DNA of 64,000 bases from assembly GCA_030247575.1 (NCBI GenBank), contig JAOTRV010000011.1, positions 1-64,000 of the forward strand. Reading direction: 5' to 3'. Below are positions 48,089-57,797 of this stretch, in pieces. Source of the DNA: Sulfuritalea sp. (GTDB lineage: Bacteria > Pseudomonadota > Gammaproteobacteria > Burkholderiales > Rhodocyclaceae). Within the stretch, counting starts at the first letter, position 1, and each line of letters begins with the position of its first letter. A model generated the notes under the pieces. It saw nothing but the letters and a program-made list of their open reading frames with translations, was not told the origin of the DNA and did not search any database. The translations under genes were made by a program, and so were the position numbers.

Positions 48089-49249
48089 ATGAAGATCCAC
48101 GAATATCAGGGCAAGGAAATCCTGAAAAAATTCGGCGTGACGACCCCGCGCGGCATCCCCTGCTTCTCCGTCGACGAGGCGGTGAGGGCAGCGGAGACGC
48201 TCGGCGGCAAGGTTTGGGTGGTCAAGGCCCAGATCCATGCCGGTGGACGCGGCAAAGGCGGTGGCGTCAAGGTCGCCAAGAACCTGGACGAAGTCAGAAT
48301 CTATGCCCAGGCCATTCTCGGCATGCAGCTCAAGACCCATCAGACCGGCCCCGAGGGACAGAAAGTGCGTCGCCTGCTGATCGAGGAAGGTGCCGACATC
48401 AAAAAGGAATACTACGTTGCAGCGTTGACCGATCGTGCCTCGCAGAAGGTTGCCATGATGGCCTCTTCCGAGGGCGGCATGGACATCGAGGAAGTCGCGC
48501 ACAAGACGCCGGAGAAGATCATCAAGGTCTTCGTCGATCCGGCGACCGGCCTCACCGACGCGCAGGCCAACGAATTGGCCAAGGGCATCGGCGTGCCGGA
48601 AGGCTCGATGGCGCAGGCCGTGGATACCTTCAAGAAGCTCTACACCTGCTACATGGAAACCGATGCCAGCCTGGCCGAAATCAATCCGCTAATCCTCGAA
48701 GGCGACGGCAACATCAAAGCGCTCGACGCCAAGTTCAACTTCGATTCCAACGCCCTGTTCCGCCATCCGGAAATCGTCGCCTATCGCGATCTGGATGAAG
48801 AGGACGCCGACGAAATCGAGGCCTCCAAGTTCGACCTGGCCTACATCTCGCTCGACGGCAACATCGGTTGCCTGGTGAATGGCGCGGGTCTCGCGATGGC
48901 GACCATGGACACCATCAAGCTGTTCGGCGCCGAGCCGGCCAACTTCCTCGACGTCGGCGGCGGCGCCACGACCGAGAAGGTTACCGAGGCCTTCAAGATC
49001 ATGCTGAAGAACCCCAAGGTCAAGGGCATTCTGGTGAATATTTTTGGCGGCATCATGAAATGCGACACGATCGCCGAAGGCGTCGTCGCCGCGGCCAGGG
49101 AAACCCATCTGTCCGTGCCGCTGGTGGTGCGCATGAAGGGCACCAACGAAGACCTCGGCAAGAAGATCCTCAAGGAATCCGGCCTGCCGATCATTTCCGC
49201 CGACACCATGGCCGACGCCGCGACGAAGATCGTCGCCGCCGTCAAATAA
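48089..49249 (+). CDS. sucC: Succinyl-CoA synthetase beta subunit SucC
   Basis: A 386-residue ATP-grasp subunit: [35 protein letters not shown] (nucleotide-binding) and [19 protein letters not shown] (CoA/succinate region). It forms the TCA-cycle ligase with SucD. The frame open to 47996 lacks conservation, and ATG 48089 is the standard start. sucD follows after 9 bases. Confidence 0.97.
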   Translation: MKIHEYQGKEILKKFGVTTPRGIPCFSVDEAVRAAETLGGKVWVVKAQIHAGGRGKGGGVKVAKNLDEVRIYAQAILGMQLKTHQTGPEGQKVRRLLIEEGADIKKEYYVAALTDRASQKVAMMASSEGGMDIEEVAHKTPEKIIKVFVDPATGLTDAQANELAKGIGVPEGSMAQAVDTFKKLYTCYMETDASLAEINPLILEGDGNIKALDAKFNFDSNALFRHPEIVAYRDLDEEDADEIEASKFDLAYISLDGNIGCLVNGAGLAMATMDTIKLFGAEPANFLDVGGGATTEKVTEAFKIMLKNPKVKGILVNIFGGIMKCDTIAEGVVAAARETHLSVPLVVRMKGTNEDLGKKILKESGLPIISADTMADAATKIVAAVK

Positions 49250-49258
49250 GGAAGCGCT

Positions 49259-50155
49259 ATGTCCATCCTGATCAATAAAGACACCAAAGTCATCACCCAG
49301 GGCATCACCGGCAAGACCGGCCAGTTCCACACCGAGAAGTGCCAGGAATACGCCAACGGCAAGAACTGCTTCGTCGCCGGCGTGAACCCGAAGAAGGCCG
49401 GCGAGAAGATTTTCGACATCCCGATCTTCGCCTCGGTCAAGGAAGCCAAGGCGCAAACCGGCGCCACGGTTTCCGTGATCTACGTGCCGCCCGCCGGCGC
49501 CGCCGACGCGATCTGGGAGGCCTGCGAGGCCGACCTCGATCTGGCGATCTGCATTACCGAAGGCATCCCGGTGCGCGACATGCTGATCGTGCGCAACAAG
49601 ATGAAGGCCAAGGAAGCCGCCGGTGGCAAGAAGACCCTGCTGCTCGGCCCCAATTGCCCCGGCCTGATCACGCCCGAGGAAATCAAGATCGGCATCATGC
49701 CCGGCCACATTCACCGCAAGGGGCGCATCGGCGTGGTTTCGCGCTCCGGCACCCTGACCTATGAAGCCGTCGCGCAGCTCACCGAGATCGGACTCGGACA
49801 GTCGTCGGCGGTCGGCATCGGCGGCGACCCGATCAACGGCCTGAAGCACATCGACATCATGCGCGCCTTCAACGACGATCCCGACACCGATGCGGTGATC
49901 ATGATCGGCGAGATCGGCGGCCCGGATGAAGCCGAAGCGGCGGTGTGGTGCAAGGCAAACATGAAGAAACCTATCGTAGGCTTCATCGCCGGCGTCACGG
50001 CGCCGGCCGGCAAGCGCATGGGACACGCCGGTGCGCTGATTTCCGGCGGCGCCGACACGGCCGATGCGAAGCTTGCGATCATGGAAGAATGCGGCTTCAC
50101 GGTGACGCGCAATCCTTCGGAAATGGCCAAGCTGCTGAAGGCCCTGCTGAAGTAG
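49259..50155 (+). CDS. sucD: Succinyl-CoA synthetase alpha subunit SucD
   Basis: A 298-residue subunit: [26 protein letters not shown], CoA-binding GFNxKKAGE-like [13 protein letters not shown], and the phosphorylated His in [11 protein letters not shown]. It is 9 bases after sucC and ends at a strong intrinsic terminator, so sucCD form one transcription unit. Confidence 0.97.
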   Translation: MSILINKDTKVITQGITGKTGQFHTEKCQEYANGKNCFVAGVNPKKAGEKIFDIPIFASVKEAKAQTGATVSVIYVPPAGAADAIWEACEADLDLAICITEGIPVRDMLIVRNKMKAKEAAGGKKTLLLGPNCPGLITPEEIKIGIMPGHIHRKGRIGVVSRSGTLTYEAVAQLTEIGLGQSSAVGIGGDPINGLKHIDIMRAFNDDPDTDAVIMIGEIGGPDEAEAAVWCKANMKKPIVGFIAGVTAPAGKRMGHAGALISGGADTADAKLAIMEECGFTVTRNPSEMAKLLKALLK

Positions 50156-50178
50156 AAAGTCGTCGCTGGCGACACGCC

Positions 50179-50215
50179 AAAAAGCCGCCCCGGTGCAAGC
50201 CGGGGCGGCTTTTTT
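50179..50215 (+). terminator. Intrinsic terminator of sucCD
   Basis: GCCGCCCCGG (50184-50193) pairs perfectly with CCGGGGCGGC (50200-50209) around a 6-base loop, flanked by an A run before and TTTTTT after. It separates sucCD from the signalling operon. Confidence 0.92.
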
Positions 50216-50270
50216 GCGCATAGAATGCCCACACGCCCGAGCCGACCGAGGGCCAATGTCATGAAATTGA

Positions 50271-50299
50271 TTGACGGAGTTGATGCAGGACTGTAAGAA
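50271..50299 (+). promoter_or_regulatory. Promoter of the CHASE2 kinase operon with operator-like repeat
   Basis: TTGACG (50271-50276), 17-base spacer, TAAGAA (50294-50299). An inverted repeat CAGGAC (50286-50291) / GTCCTG (50311-50316) straddles the -10 and presumed start site, suggesting a regulator site. The leader to the ATG at 50351 would be about 45 bases. Confidence 0.5.
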
Positions 50300-50350
50300 T
50301 TGCGTTTATTGTCCTGTTTTAATGGGGGCTCTCACACAGGGTTGCGACCG

Positions 50351-53008
50351 ATGAAGAAGGCAGACTTCTGGAAGAGTGACTGGTTCTTCGGTGTTGCGGT
50401 CAGCATTGCCGTGCTGATCCTTGGCAACGGCGATTTGCTGCAAGGCTTGGAGCGCAAGGCCTATGACATGGGTGTGGCGGCCGCTTCGCGCACACCTTCG
50501 GACAAGGTGGCGGTAATCGCGATCGACAAGCCCAGCCTGGATAACATCGGCCGCTGGCCCTGGTCGCGCGAGATCATGGCGGACATGGTCGACAAGTTGG
50601 CCGGCGCCAAAGCCAAGGTCATCGCCACCACGGTGTTCTACTCGGAGCCGCAGCGCGATCCGGGCTTGGGCTATATCAACAAGCTGATCGAAACCTGCGG
50701 CGTGACCGTGCCTTCCATGGTGGCCGCCGCCACACCCGTGGTGCCTGCGCCCGGCGATCCGGCCGCGGCCCCTGCGTCGGCGCCTGCCGAAGCCGCCGCG
50801 GTGCCGGCGCCGGTAGTCGCGCCTTCGTCCTGCCCGCAGATCGAGTCGATACTGCTCGAGGCGGACCAGAAGCTGAACACCGACCGCCGTCTGGCGGACG
50901 CCTTCGCCAAGGCGGGCAATGTTGCCCTGCCGATGCTGTTCGTGCTCGGCGAGCCGCGCGGACGGCCGGACAAGGATCTGCCCGATTACGTGAAGAAGAA
51001 CGCGGTGAAGCTTTCCGGCGCCGCGGAGGCGCCGCCCTATCCGACGCTGGGCGTCGATGCCGCTCTGATCGATCCGCTGGGCAAGGTGGCGACCGCCATC
51101 GGCCATCTGAACGTGACTGCGGACGTGGATGGCGCGGTCCGTACCGAGCCGCTGGTGTTGTCCTATTTCGATCAGGCCTATCCTTCCTTGTCCCTGTTGG
51201 TGGCGGCCAAGAGCCACAATCTGACGCCGGCGGACATACAGGTGACCGCCGGTGACTCGGTCAAGCTCGGCAAGCTCAAGATCGGTACCGACATTGATAC
51301 GCGGATGCTGACCTTCTACTACAAGGATCGTGACGGCAGCCCGGCGTTCCAGGTCGATTCGTTCTTCGATGTGAAGAGCGGCAAGATTCCCTACGGGAAG
51401 TACCGCGACAAGATCGTCCTGATCGGGCCGACGTCGTCCTCCGTGGGCAGTGTTTTCGTCACTCCGATCAACCCGTCCATGCCCGCCGTGCTGATGCAGG
51501 CGCATGCGGTGTCCAGCCTGCTGTCGGAGCACTTCTTCGTCGCACCGACGTGGGGTATCTGGGTCGAAAGGCTGGTGTTCCTGCTGATCGCGGCCTACCT
51601 CATCGCCTTGCTCCCCCGCATCAAGGCCGGCATGGCCGCGGGAATCACCGCCGTTCTCCTGGTAGCGTTGATCGCCGTTCATTTTGTGCTGATGACGACG
51701 CAACTGATGTGGATCCAGTTGATGGTGCCGGCGACGTTGCTGCTGTTCGGTCATTTGCTGCTCACCGTCAAGCGTTTCGTCGTTACCGAACGCGGCAAGG
51801 AGAAGTCGGATGCCGATTCGGCAGAATCCAACCGCATGCTGGGTTTGGCATTCCAAGGCCAGGGCCAACTCGACATGGCCTTCGACAAGTTCCGCAAATG
51901 CCCGATGGACGAGCAGTTGATGGAAAACATGTACAACCTGGCGCTCGATTTCGAACGCAAGCGCCAGTTCAACAAGGCCGAGGCGGTATTCCGCTACATC
52001 TTCGATTTCAATCCGAAGTTCCGCGACATCGAAACCCGAGTGAACCGCGCCAAGCAACTCTCGGAAACCGTGATTCTCGGCGGCGGCAGCGGAGGGCGCA
52101 GCAACGCCAGCCTGCTCGATGCCTCGGGCAATGTGGAAAAGCCGATGCTCGGCCGCTACCAGATCGAGAAGGAACTGGGCAAGGGGGCGATGGGCGTGGT
52201 TTATCTGGGCCGCGATCCGAAAATCAACCGCGTCGTGGCGATCAAGACCATGGCCCTGTCGCAGGAGTTCGAGGCCGACGAACTCGTCGAGGTCAAGGAG
52301 CGGTTCTTCCGCGAGGCCGAAACTGCCGGCCGCCTCAATCATCCGAACATCGTGCAGATGTACGACGCCGGCGAGGAACACGACCTGGCCTACATCGCGA
52401 TGGAGTTCCTCAAGGGCAAGGATCTCGTGCCCTACGCCAAGACAGGCAACCTGATGCCGCTGCCGCGCGTCATGGGCATCGTCGCGCGCGTGGCCGATGC
52501 ACTGTCCTACGCGCACGAAAACAATGTCGTGCACCGTGATATCAAACCGGCCAACATCATGTATGAACCGGAATCCGATCAGGTCAAGGTGACCGACTTC
52601 GGCATTGCGCGCATCACCGATTCGTCGAAAACCAAGACCGGCATGGTGCTCGGTACGCCGAGCTACATGTCGCCGGAACAACTCGCAGGAAAGAAAATCG
52701 ACGGCCGTTCCGACCTTTTCTCCCTGGGCGTGATGCTGTACCAGATGGCCTGCGGCAAGCTGCCGTTCGAGGGCGATTCCATGGCGCAACTGATGTTCCG
52801 CATCGCGAATGAACCGCATCCTGACATTCGCGGCATCAATCCCGACCTGCCCGACTGCCTGCTGGCGATCATCGACAAGGCGATGGTAAAGGACCCGGAC
52901 GCGCGCTATCAGACCGGTGCAGAATTTGCGCGGGATATCCGGACCTGCATGGCAATGAACGGCACCGCCGCCGCTGGCGGCGATTCCGGCGTCGATATCA
53001 GCATTTGA
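50351..53008 (+). CDS. CHASE2-domain transmembrane Ser/Thr protein kinase
   Basis: An 885-residue receptor kinase. An N-terminal membrane span (about 10-26) is followed by an extracytoplasmic CHASE2 sensor (about 30-400; VAVIAIDKPSLDNIGRWPWS) with an Ala/Pro-rich insertion (about 125-160), three membrane spans (about 405-475), a TPR-like helical region (about 495-570) and a Hanks-type kinase domain (about 600-870). Catalytic features are complete: GKGAMGVVYLG, VAIKTM (Lys), HRDIKPANIM, VTDFGIARI and MSPEQL. It should sense an envelope signal and phosphorylate cytoplasmic targets; the FHA protein and PP2C enzyme encoded next are natural partners. ATG 50351 gives the N-terminal span; the TTG at 50300 does not. 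Confidence 0.93.
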   Translation: MKKADFWKSDWFFGVAVSIAVLILGNGDLLQGLERKAYDMGVAAASRTPSDKVAVIAIDKPSLDNIGRWPWSREIMADMVDKLAGAKAKVIATTVFYSEPQRDPGLGYINKLIETCGVTVPSMVAAATPVVPAPGDPAAAPASAPAEAAAVPAPVVAPSSCPQIESILLEADQKLNTDRRLADAFAKAGNVALPMLFVLGEPRGRPDKDLPDYVKKNAVKLSGAAEAPPYPTLGVDAALIDPLGKVATAIGHLNVTADVDGAVRTEPLVLSYFDQAYPSLSLLVAAKSHNLTPADIQVTAGDSVKLGKLKIGTDIDTRMLTFYYKDRDGSPAFQVDSFFDVKSGKIPYGKYRDKIVLIGPTSSSVGSVFVTPINPSMPAVLMQAHAVSSLLSEHFFVAPTWGIWVERLVFLLIAAYLIALLPRIKAGMAAGITAVLLVALIAVHFVLMTTQLMWIQLMVPATLLLFGHLLLTVKRFVVTERGKEKSDADSAESNRMLGLAFQGQGQLDMAFDKFRKCPMDEQLMENMYNLALDFERKRQFNKAEAVFRYIFDFNPKFRDIETRVNRAKQLSETVILGGGSGGRSNASLLDASGNVEKPMLGRYQIEKELGKGAMGVVYLGRDPKINRVVAIKTMALSQEFEADELVEVKERFFREAETAGRLNHPNIVQMYDAGEEHDLAYIAMEFLKGKDLVPYAKTGNLMPLPRVMGIVARVADALSYAHENNVVHRDIKPANIMYEPESDQVKVTDFGIARITDSSKTKTGMVLGTPSYMSPEQLAGKKIDGRSDLFSLGVMLYQMACGKLPFEGDSMAQLMFRIANEPHPDIRGINPDLPDCLLAIIDKAMVKDPDARYQTGAEFARDIRTCMAMNGTAAAGGDSGVDISI

Positions 53009-53019
53009 GGACCCGAGCC

Positions 53020-53844
53020 ATGGTGGACATGAGTGCTGTTCTCGAAATTGTCACCCGCAGCGATCCGGGCATGGTGCGCTCGAACAATGAAGACTCGGTC
53101 ATGGCGAATCCGCTGCGCGGGTTTGCCGTGCTGGCCGATGGCATGGGTGGCTACAATGCGGGCGAGGTGGCCAGTGGCATGGCAACGTCGATGCTGGGCA
53201 CCGAACTGGAGAAGGCCTTTGTCGAGCGTGAGCCCAGCAGCAAGGACCCTTCTGGCAAGTCCTGGGCGCATGTTTCACTCAAAAAGGAGATGGCCCACGT
53301 CAATGGCGCGATCTATCAGAAGGCGCAGAACGAGCCGCAGTGCGCCGGGATGGGCACGACCCTGGTGGTCGGCATCTTCCACGACAACCGCGTCACCGTG
53401 GGCCACATCGGCGATTCCCGGCTGTACCGCATGCGAGGCGAGGACTTTCGGCAGATCACGCGCGATCATTCACTGCTGCAGGAGCAGATCGACGCCGGCA
53501 TCATCACTCTCGAACAGGCGCGCCATTCGCAGAACAAGAATCTGGTCACCCGCGCGGTCGGCATCGACCCTGAAGTCGAGGCGGAAATACATGATCACGA
53601 GGTGTTGCCGGGTGATGTCTACTTGTTCTGTTCCGACGGCCTCAACGACATGGTTGAGGATGACGAAATAGCCATGACCCTGGGCGCCTTGTCGGCCAAT
53701 CTGGAGTTGTGTGCGATGCAATTGGTGCAGATGGCCAACGATAACGGCGGCCGCGACAATGTTTCGGTAATCCTGGTCAAGGTGACGGGTGAATTCCCGG
53801 CCGCGCGCGGCTGGTGGGCCCGTTTCCTGGCTTGGTTCAAGTAA
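53020..53844 (+). CDS. PP2C-family Ser/Thr protein phosphatase
   Basis: A 274-residue PPM phosphatase with metal-binding Asp residues in SNNEDS, VLADGMGGYNAGEVA, VGHIGDSRLYRM, FCSDGLNDMV and GGRDNVSVILV. All core PPM motifs are present, so it should be active and reverse the kinase encoded 11 bases upstream. ATG 53020 is chosen (GAGG at 53007-53010); ATG 53029 is possible. No membrane span is seen. Confidence 0.93.
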   Translation: MVDMSAVLEIVTRSDPGMVRSNNEDSVMANPLRGFAVLADGMGGYNAGEVASGMATSMLGTELEKAFVEREPSSKDPSGKSWAHVSLKKEMAHVNGAIYQKAQNEPQCAGMGTTLVVGIFHDNRVTVGHIGDSRLYRMRGEDFRQITRDHSLLQEQIDAGIITLEQARHSQNKNLVTRAVGIDPEVEAEIHDHEVLPGDVYLFCSDGLNDMVEDDEIAMTLGALSANLELCAMQLVQMANDNGGRDNVSVILVKVTGEFPAARGWWARFLAWFK

Positions 53845-53882
53845 TGTAATGCAGCGCTCAGTGACCTCGAAGGACGAAAACA

Positions 53883-54647
53883 ATGGCTAAGCTCATACTC
53901 AGCATGGAAACCACGATGCTCAAGGAAATCCCCTTGACCAAGGAGCGGACCACGATCGGTCGCAAGCCGCACAATGATATCCAGATCGACAATCTGGCGA
54001 TTTCCGGCGAACACGCGGTAGTGATCACCATCCTCAACGATTCCTTCCTGGAGGATCTGGGCAGCACCAACGGCACCTTCGTCAATGGCCAGTCGGTCAA
54101 GAAGCATTTCCTGCAGAACGGTGACACGATTGAACTGGGCAAGTATCGGCTCAAGTATGTCAGCGAGGTGCCGCAGCAGACTTCCAGTGCCGACTTCGAG
54201 AAAACCATGATCCTGCGCCCGGGTGCGGCGCAAAAGCCCGCGCCTCAGGTTGCTCCCGCTCCCGCTGCAGCACCTGCTGCACCTGCGGCGGCTCCAGGTG
54301 CTGCCGTTCCTCCGCACTTGTCAACCTCGCCGGGCATGGCGCCGCAGCCTGCGGCGGCACCGGCGGCAGCGGCACCGGCGTTGCCCTTGGGGGCGATCCA
54401 GATACTTTCCGGCGGCAATGCCGGAAAGGAGATGGAACTGACCAAGACGCTGACCACGCTGGGCAAGCCCGGTGTTCAGGTGGCCGTCATCGCGCGCCGT
54501 CCCCACGGCTATTTCATTACCCATGTCGAAGGTGCCAATTTCCCGGCCGTCAATGGTTCGGCGATCGGAACCCAGGCTCATCAACTGGCTGATCATGACG
54601 TCATCGAATTGGCCGGCATCAAGATGGAATTTTTTCTTAAGATGTGA
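53883..54647 (+). CDS. Protein with canonical FHA domain and second degenerate FHA domain
   Basis: A 254-residue soluble protein. FHA1 (about 5-95) has the phosphothreonine-pocket residues TIGRKPHNDIQID, ISGEHAVV and STNGTFVNG. A 60-residue Ala/Pro linker follows, then an FHA-like fold (about 165-254; GGNAGKEMELTKTLTTLGK ... NFPAVNGSAIGTQAHQL) in which the Arg, Ser and His of the pocket are replaced, so it probably no longer binds phosphopeptides. It should bind a phosphoprotein from the kinase/phosphatase pair and act as an adaptor. Confidence 0.9.
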   Translation: MAKLILSMETTMLKEIPLTKERTTIGRKPHNDIQIDNLAISGEHAVVITILNDSFLEDLGSTNGTFVNGQSVKKHFLQNGDTIELGKYRLKYVSEVPQQTSSADFEKTMILRPGAAQKPAPQVAPAPAAAPAAPAAAPGAAVPPHLSTSPGMAPQPAAAPAAAAPALPLGAIQILSGGNAGKEMELTKTLTTLGKPGVQVAVIARRPHGYFITHVEGANFPAVNGSAIGTQAHQLADHDVIELAGIKMEFFLKM

Positions 54648-54677
54648 GGCAGAAGAAGGCGCGATCATGGAGATCTC

Positions 54678-56903
54678 TTGAAACAGTATCTTCCCCGTTA
54701 CGTACTCGGGCTGCTGATTCTTCTGGTCCTGCTCGGCCATTCCGCGCGCGTCTACCAGATACCCTTCATCAATCATCTGGATGCGCTCATCTATGACGTG
54801 AAAGTACGCCTGACGATGCCGCAAGGCGTCGACGAGCGCGTGGTGATTCTGGACATCGACGAAAAGTCGCTGGCCGAGCAGGGGCGGTGGCCTTGGGGTC
54901 GCGACAAGCTGGCGACCTTGATGACCAAACTGTTCGACGAGTACGGAGTCAAGCTGGTCGGCTTCGACGTGGTCTTCGCCGAGCCAGACGAGAGTTCCGG
55001 CCTCAAATCGCTGGAGTCCCTGGCGAAGAAGGAACTGAAGGATGTCTCGGGCTTCCAGGCGACGTTGAGGGACCTGCGGCCGCAGTTGGATCACGATGCG
55101 CGGTTCGCCGCCGCGTTGAAGAATCGGCCGGTCATTCTCGGTTACTACTTTTCCAGCAAGGAAGGCGGCATCAGTTCAGGCGCGGCTCCTGAACCGGTAT
55201 TTCCGGCCGGTACATTCAGTGGCCGCAACATCGGCTTCACGCAATGGGTCAGTCATGGCGGCAACCTGCCCCAGTTCCAGAAAGCGGCGGCAGGCGGAGG
55301 GCATTTCAATCCGCTCGTAGACATCGACGGCATCTCGCGCCGGGTGCCTTTGCTGGTTGAATACAAAGGGCAGTACTACGAATCTCTCTCTCTCGCGATG
55401 GTCCGCAATCTGCTTGGCAACCCGCCGATTACTCCGGGTTATCCGGAAAGCTCGCCGGGAGCCTATGCAGGAATGGAGTGGCTGGATCTGAAGGCGGCCG
55501 GTGGCGGAGTGATGCGCATTCCGGTGGACGAAAATGCTGCGACGCTGATTCCCTATCGTGGCTTTCAGGGAAGCTTTCCCTACGTTTCGATTACCGATGT
55601 GCTCAACGACCGGATTCCCAAGGAGAAGCTCGCCGGGCGCGTGATGGTGGTCGGTACCACAGCCCCGGGACTCATGGACTTGCGGGCGACGCCGGTGGGC
55701 GCCGCCTATCCAGGGGTCGAAATACACGCCAATCTGATCGCGGGCATGCTGGACGGCGTGGTGAAGCACAAGCCGCCTTATATTCTGGGCGCCGACGTGA
55801 TGCTGGTCCTGCTGGCCGGCGCCGTGATGGCCTTCCTGCTGCCGATGCTGTCGCCGCTGCGCGCGACGATCGTCGGCGTCATCGTGCTGCTCCTGCTGCT
55901 CAGCGTAAATTTCAGCTTCTGGTACGTCTCCAATGTGGTTCTCCCGCTGGCCAACGGCATGATCGCGATCGTGCTTCTGTATGCGATGAACATGTCCTGG
56001 GGTTATTTTGTCGAGTCGCGAACCAAGCGCCAGTTGACAGGGCTGTTCGGCCAGTACGTGCCACCGGAACTGGTCGAGGAGATGAGCCGCGATCCGGAGA
56101 ACTACAGCATGGCCGGACGCAAGGCCGAATTGACCGTGCTGTTTTCCGATATACGCGGATTCACGACGATTTCCGAAGGACTCGAGCCGAACGAACTGGC
56201 CACCCTGATGAACCAGTATCTCGGTGCGATGACCCTGGTCGTGCGCAAACACAGGGGCACGCTGGACAAGTATATCGGCGATGCCATCATGGCGTTCTGG
56301 GGTGCGCCGGTCGACGATCCCGATCACGCGAAAAATGCCGTCCTCACCGGGCTTGAAATGCATGTCGCGTTGCACGAACTGAACAAGGACCTGATAGCGC
56401 GTGGCTGGCCTGAACTCAAGATCGGTGTCGGCGTGAATTCGGGTCCGATGACGGTCGGCGACATGGGATCGCCGGTGCGCCAGTCCTACACGGTGATGGG
56501 CGACGCGGTTAACCTCGGCTCGCGGCTCGAGGGCATCACCAAGCAATACGGGGTTGGCATGATCGTCGGCGAGGGCACCCGCGAACTGGTAAAGAAGGAA
56601 TTCGTCTTCCGCGAACTGGATCGTGTGCGCGTCAAGGGCAAGGCGGACCCGGTCGGGATTTACGAACCCGTAGGCGAGGAAGGCAAGGTCTCGCAAGAGG
56701 AGATGGACGAGATCAAGCTCTGGAACCAGGCCTTGCGTTCCTACCGGGCGCAGGATTGGGACAAGGCGGAATTGACCCTGATGAACCTTCAGCGCATGAA
56801 GCCGCGTTACCTCTATGACTTGTATGTCAAGCGCGTCGAACATCTGCGCAAGGAGCCGCCCGGGGAAAACTGGGACGGCGTCACCATTTTTGAAACAAAA
56901 TGA
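54678..56903 (+). CDS. CHASE2-domain class III adenylate/guanylate cyclase
   Basis: A 741-residue receptor cyclase: an N-terminal span (about 8-24), a CHASE2 sensor (about 30-365; VVILDIDEKSLAEQGRWPWG, the same signature as in the kinase), three spans (about 368-444) and a class III catalytic domain (about 475-640). Metal Asp residues lie in LFSDIRGFTTI and YIGDAIMAFWG; the transition-state Asn and Arg are in NLGSRLE. Lys in LDKYIGD and Thr in YTVMGDAVN fit adenine specificity, so cAMP is the likely product. The start is TTG 54678, supported by GGAG at 54669-54672; no in-frame ATG precedes the membrane span. Confidence 0.92.
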   Translation: MKQYLPRYVLGLLILLVLLGHSARVYQIPFINHLDALIYDVKVRLTMPQGVDERVVILDIDEKSLAEQGRWPWGRDKLATLMTKLFDEYGVKLVGFDVVFAEPDESSGLKSLESLAKKELKDVSGFQATLRDLRPQLDHDARFAAALKNRPVILGYYFSSKEGGISSGAAPEPVFPAGTFSGRNIGFTQWVSHGGNLPQFQKAAAGGGHFNPLVDIDGISRRVPLLVEYKGQYYESLSLAMVRNLLGNPPITPGYPESSPGAYAGMEWLDLKAAGGGVMRIPVDENAATLIPYRGFQGSFPYVSITDVLNDRIPKEKLAGRVMVVGTTAPGLMDLRATPVGAAYPGVEIHANLIAGMLDGVVKHKPPYILGADVMLVLLAGAVMAFLLPMLSPLRATIVGVIVLLLLLSVNFSFWYVSNVVLPLANGMIAIVLLYAMNMSWGYFVESRTKRQLTGLFGQYVPPELVEEMSRDPENYSMAGRKAELTVLFSDIRGFTTISEGLEPNELATLMNQYLGAMTLVVRKHRGTLDKYIGDAIMAFWGAPVDDPDHAKNAVLTGLEMHVALHELNKDLIARGWPELKIGVGVNSGPMTVGDMGSPVRQSYTVMGDAVNLGSRLEGITKQYGVGMIVGEGTRELVKKEFVFRELDRVRVKGKADPVGIYEPVGEEGKVSQEEMDEIKLWNQALRSYRAQDWDKAELTLMNLQRMKPRYLYDLYVKRVEHLRKEPPGENWDGVTIFETK

Positions 56904-56918
56904 GAAAATACGTCCGAT

Positions 56919-56973
56919 CCCTCTTTCCAGGCAAGAGGGCTAAACCGGTTCAACCGCGCGCGTGGTTCCCGGT
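56919..56973. repeat. Two inverted repeats between cyclase and phosphodiesterase genes
   Basis: CCCTCTT/AAGAGGG (56919-56925 with 56933-56939) and a nested pair ACCGG...CCGGT (56944-56948 with 56969-56973) enclosing AACC...GGTT. There is no T run. This is the longest gap in the operon (124 bases) and may be a processing or regulatory point. Confidence 0.5.
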
Positions 56974-57027
56974 CGTTGTTGAATGGCTGCCGGCTTGGGG
57001 CGGCCCGGCACAGGCGGCCACGAAAAT

Positions 57028-57795
57028 ATGAAGGTACGCATTCTCGGTTGCAGCGGCGGAATTGGCGGACGGCATCTGCGGACCACGTCGTTGCTGGTCG
57101 ACAACGACATTCTGATCGACGCCGGAACCGGCGTCGGCGACTTGGCGATTGCCGAGCTCGTCCAGATCGATCATGTATTCATCACCCATTCTCATCTTGA
57201 CCATGTGGCCTGCCTGCCCTTCATGGTCGATACCGTGGGCGACATGCGCAATCGCCCGCTGGTGGTGCATGCGACCGAGGCGACGCTTGAGATCGTCCGT
57301 GCCCATATTTTCAACTGGGCCATCTGGCCTGACTTCAGTCAGATACCGACGACCGAAAAGCCCTTTATGCGGTTTTCTCCGATACGCGTGGGTGAAGCGG
57401 TTGACCTCGACGGCCGCAAGGTGATCCCATTGCCGGCGAACCATACGGTACCGGCGGTCGGCTATCAACTTGATTCGGGGCAGTCCAGTCTCGTATTTAC
57501 CGGCGACACCGGACCGTGCCCCGAACTGTGGCAGACGGTCAATAGCATTCGCAATCTGCGCTACCTGATCATCGAGTGCGCATTCTCCGATCGGGAAAAG
57601 CGGCTGGCTGCGGCATCCCTGCATTTGTGCCCGAGCATGCTGCTGGAAGAACTGACCAATCTGCAGCGCGATGCCGAAGTCTTCATCACCCACCTGAAGC
57701 CGGGACAAATCGAACTGACCATGCAGGAAATCGAAGACTGCATCGGCGAATTCCGTCCGGGCATGCTGCAGAACAATCAGCTGTTCGAGATCTGA
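57028..57795 (+). CDS. Class-II-type 3',5'-cyclic nucleotide phosphodiesterase (MBL fold)
   Basis: A 255-residue metallo-beta-lactamase-fold enzyme with the full metal set: THSHLDHVAC, NHTVPAVGYQL, FTGDTGP and the late His in FITHLKPGQ. The start LGCSGGIGGRHLRTTSLLVD and the class II signature HSHLDH fit the cAMP phosphodiesterase family of yeast PDE1 and Vibrio CpdP. Placed next to a cyclase gene and a cNMP-binding protein gene, it should degrade the cAMP made here. Other MBL hydrolases (e.g. RNase Z-like) share the motif, but length and context favour a PDE. ATG 57028 is chosen over upstream frame. Confidence 0.8.
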   Translation: MKVRILGCSGGIGGRHLRTTSLLVDNDILIDAGTGVGDLAIAELVQIDHVFITHSHLDHVACLPFMVDTVGDMRNRPLVVHATEATLEIVRAHIFNWAIWPDFSQIPTTEKPFMRFSPIRVGEAVDLDGRKVIPLPANHTVPAVGYQLDSGQSSLVFTGDTGPCPELWQTVNSIRNLRYLIIECAFSDREKRLAAASLHLCPSMLLEELTNLQRDAEVFITHLKPGQIELTMQEIEDCIGEFRPGMLQNNQLFEI

Positions 57796-57797
57796 TC

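Noticed and set aside
50306..52819. 837-residue open frame on the minus strand
   Set aside because: Antisense to the CHASE2 kinase, whose motifs are complete; no family resemblance.
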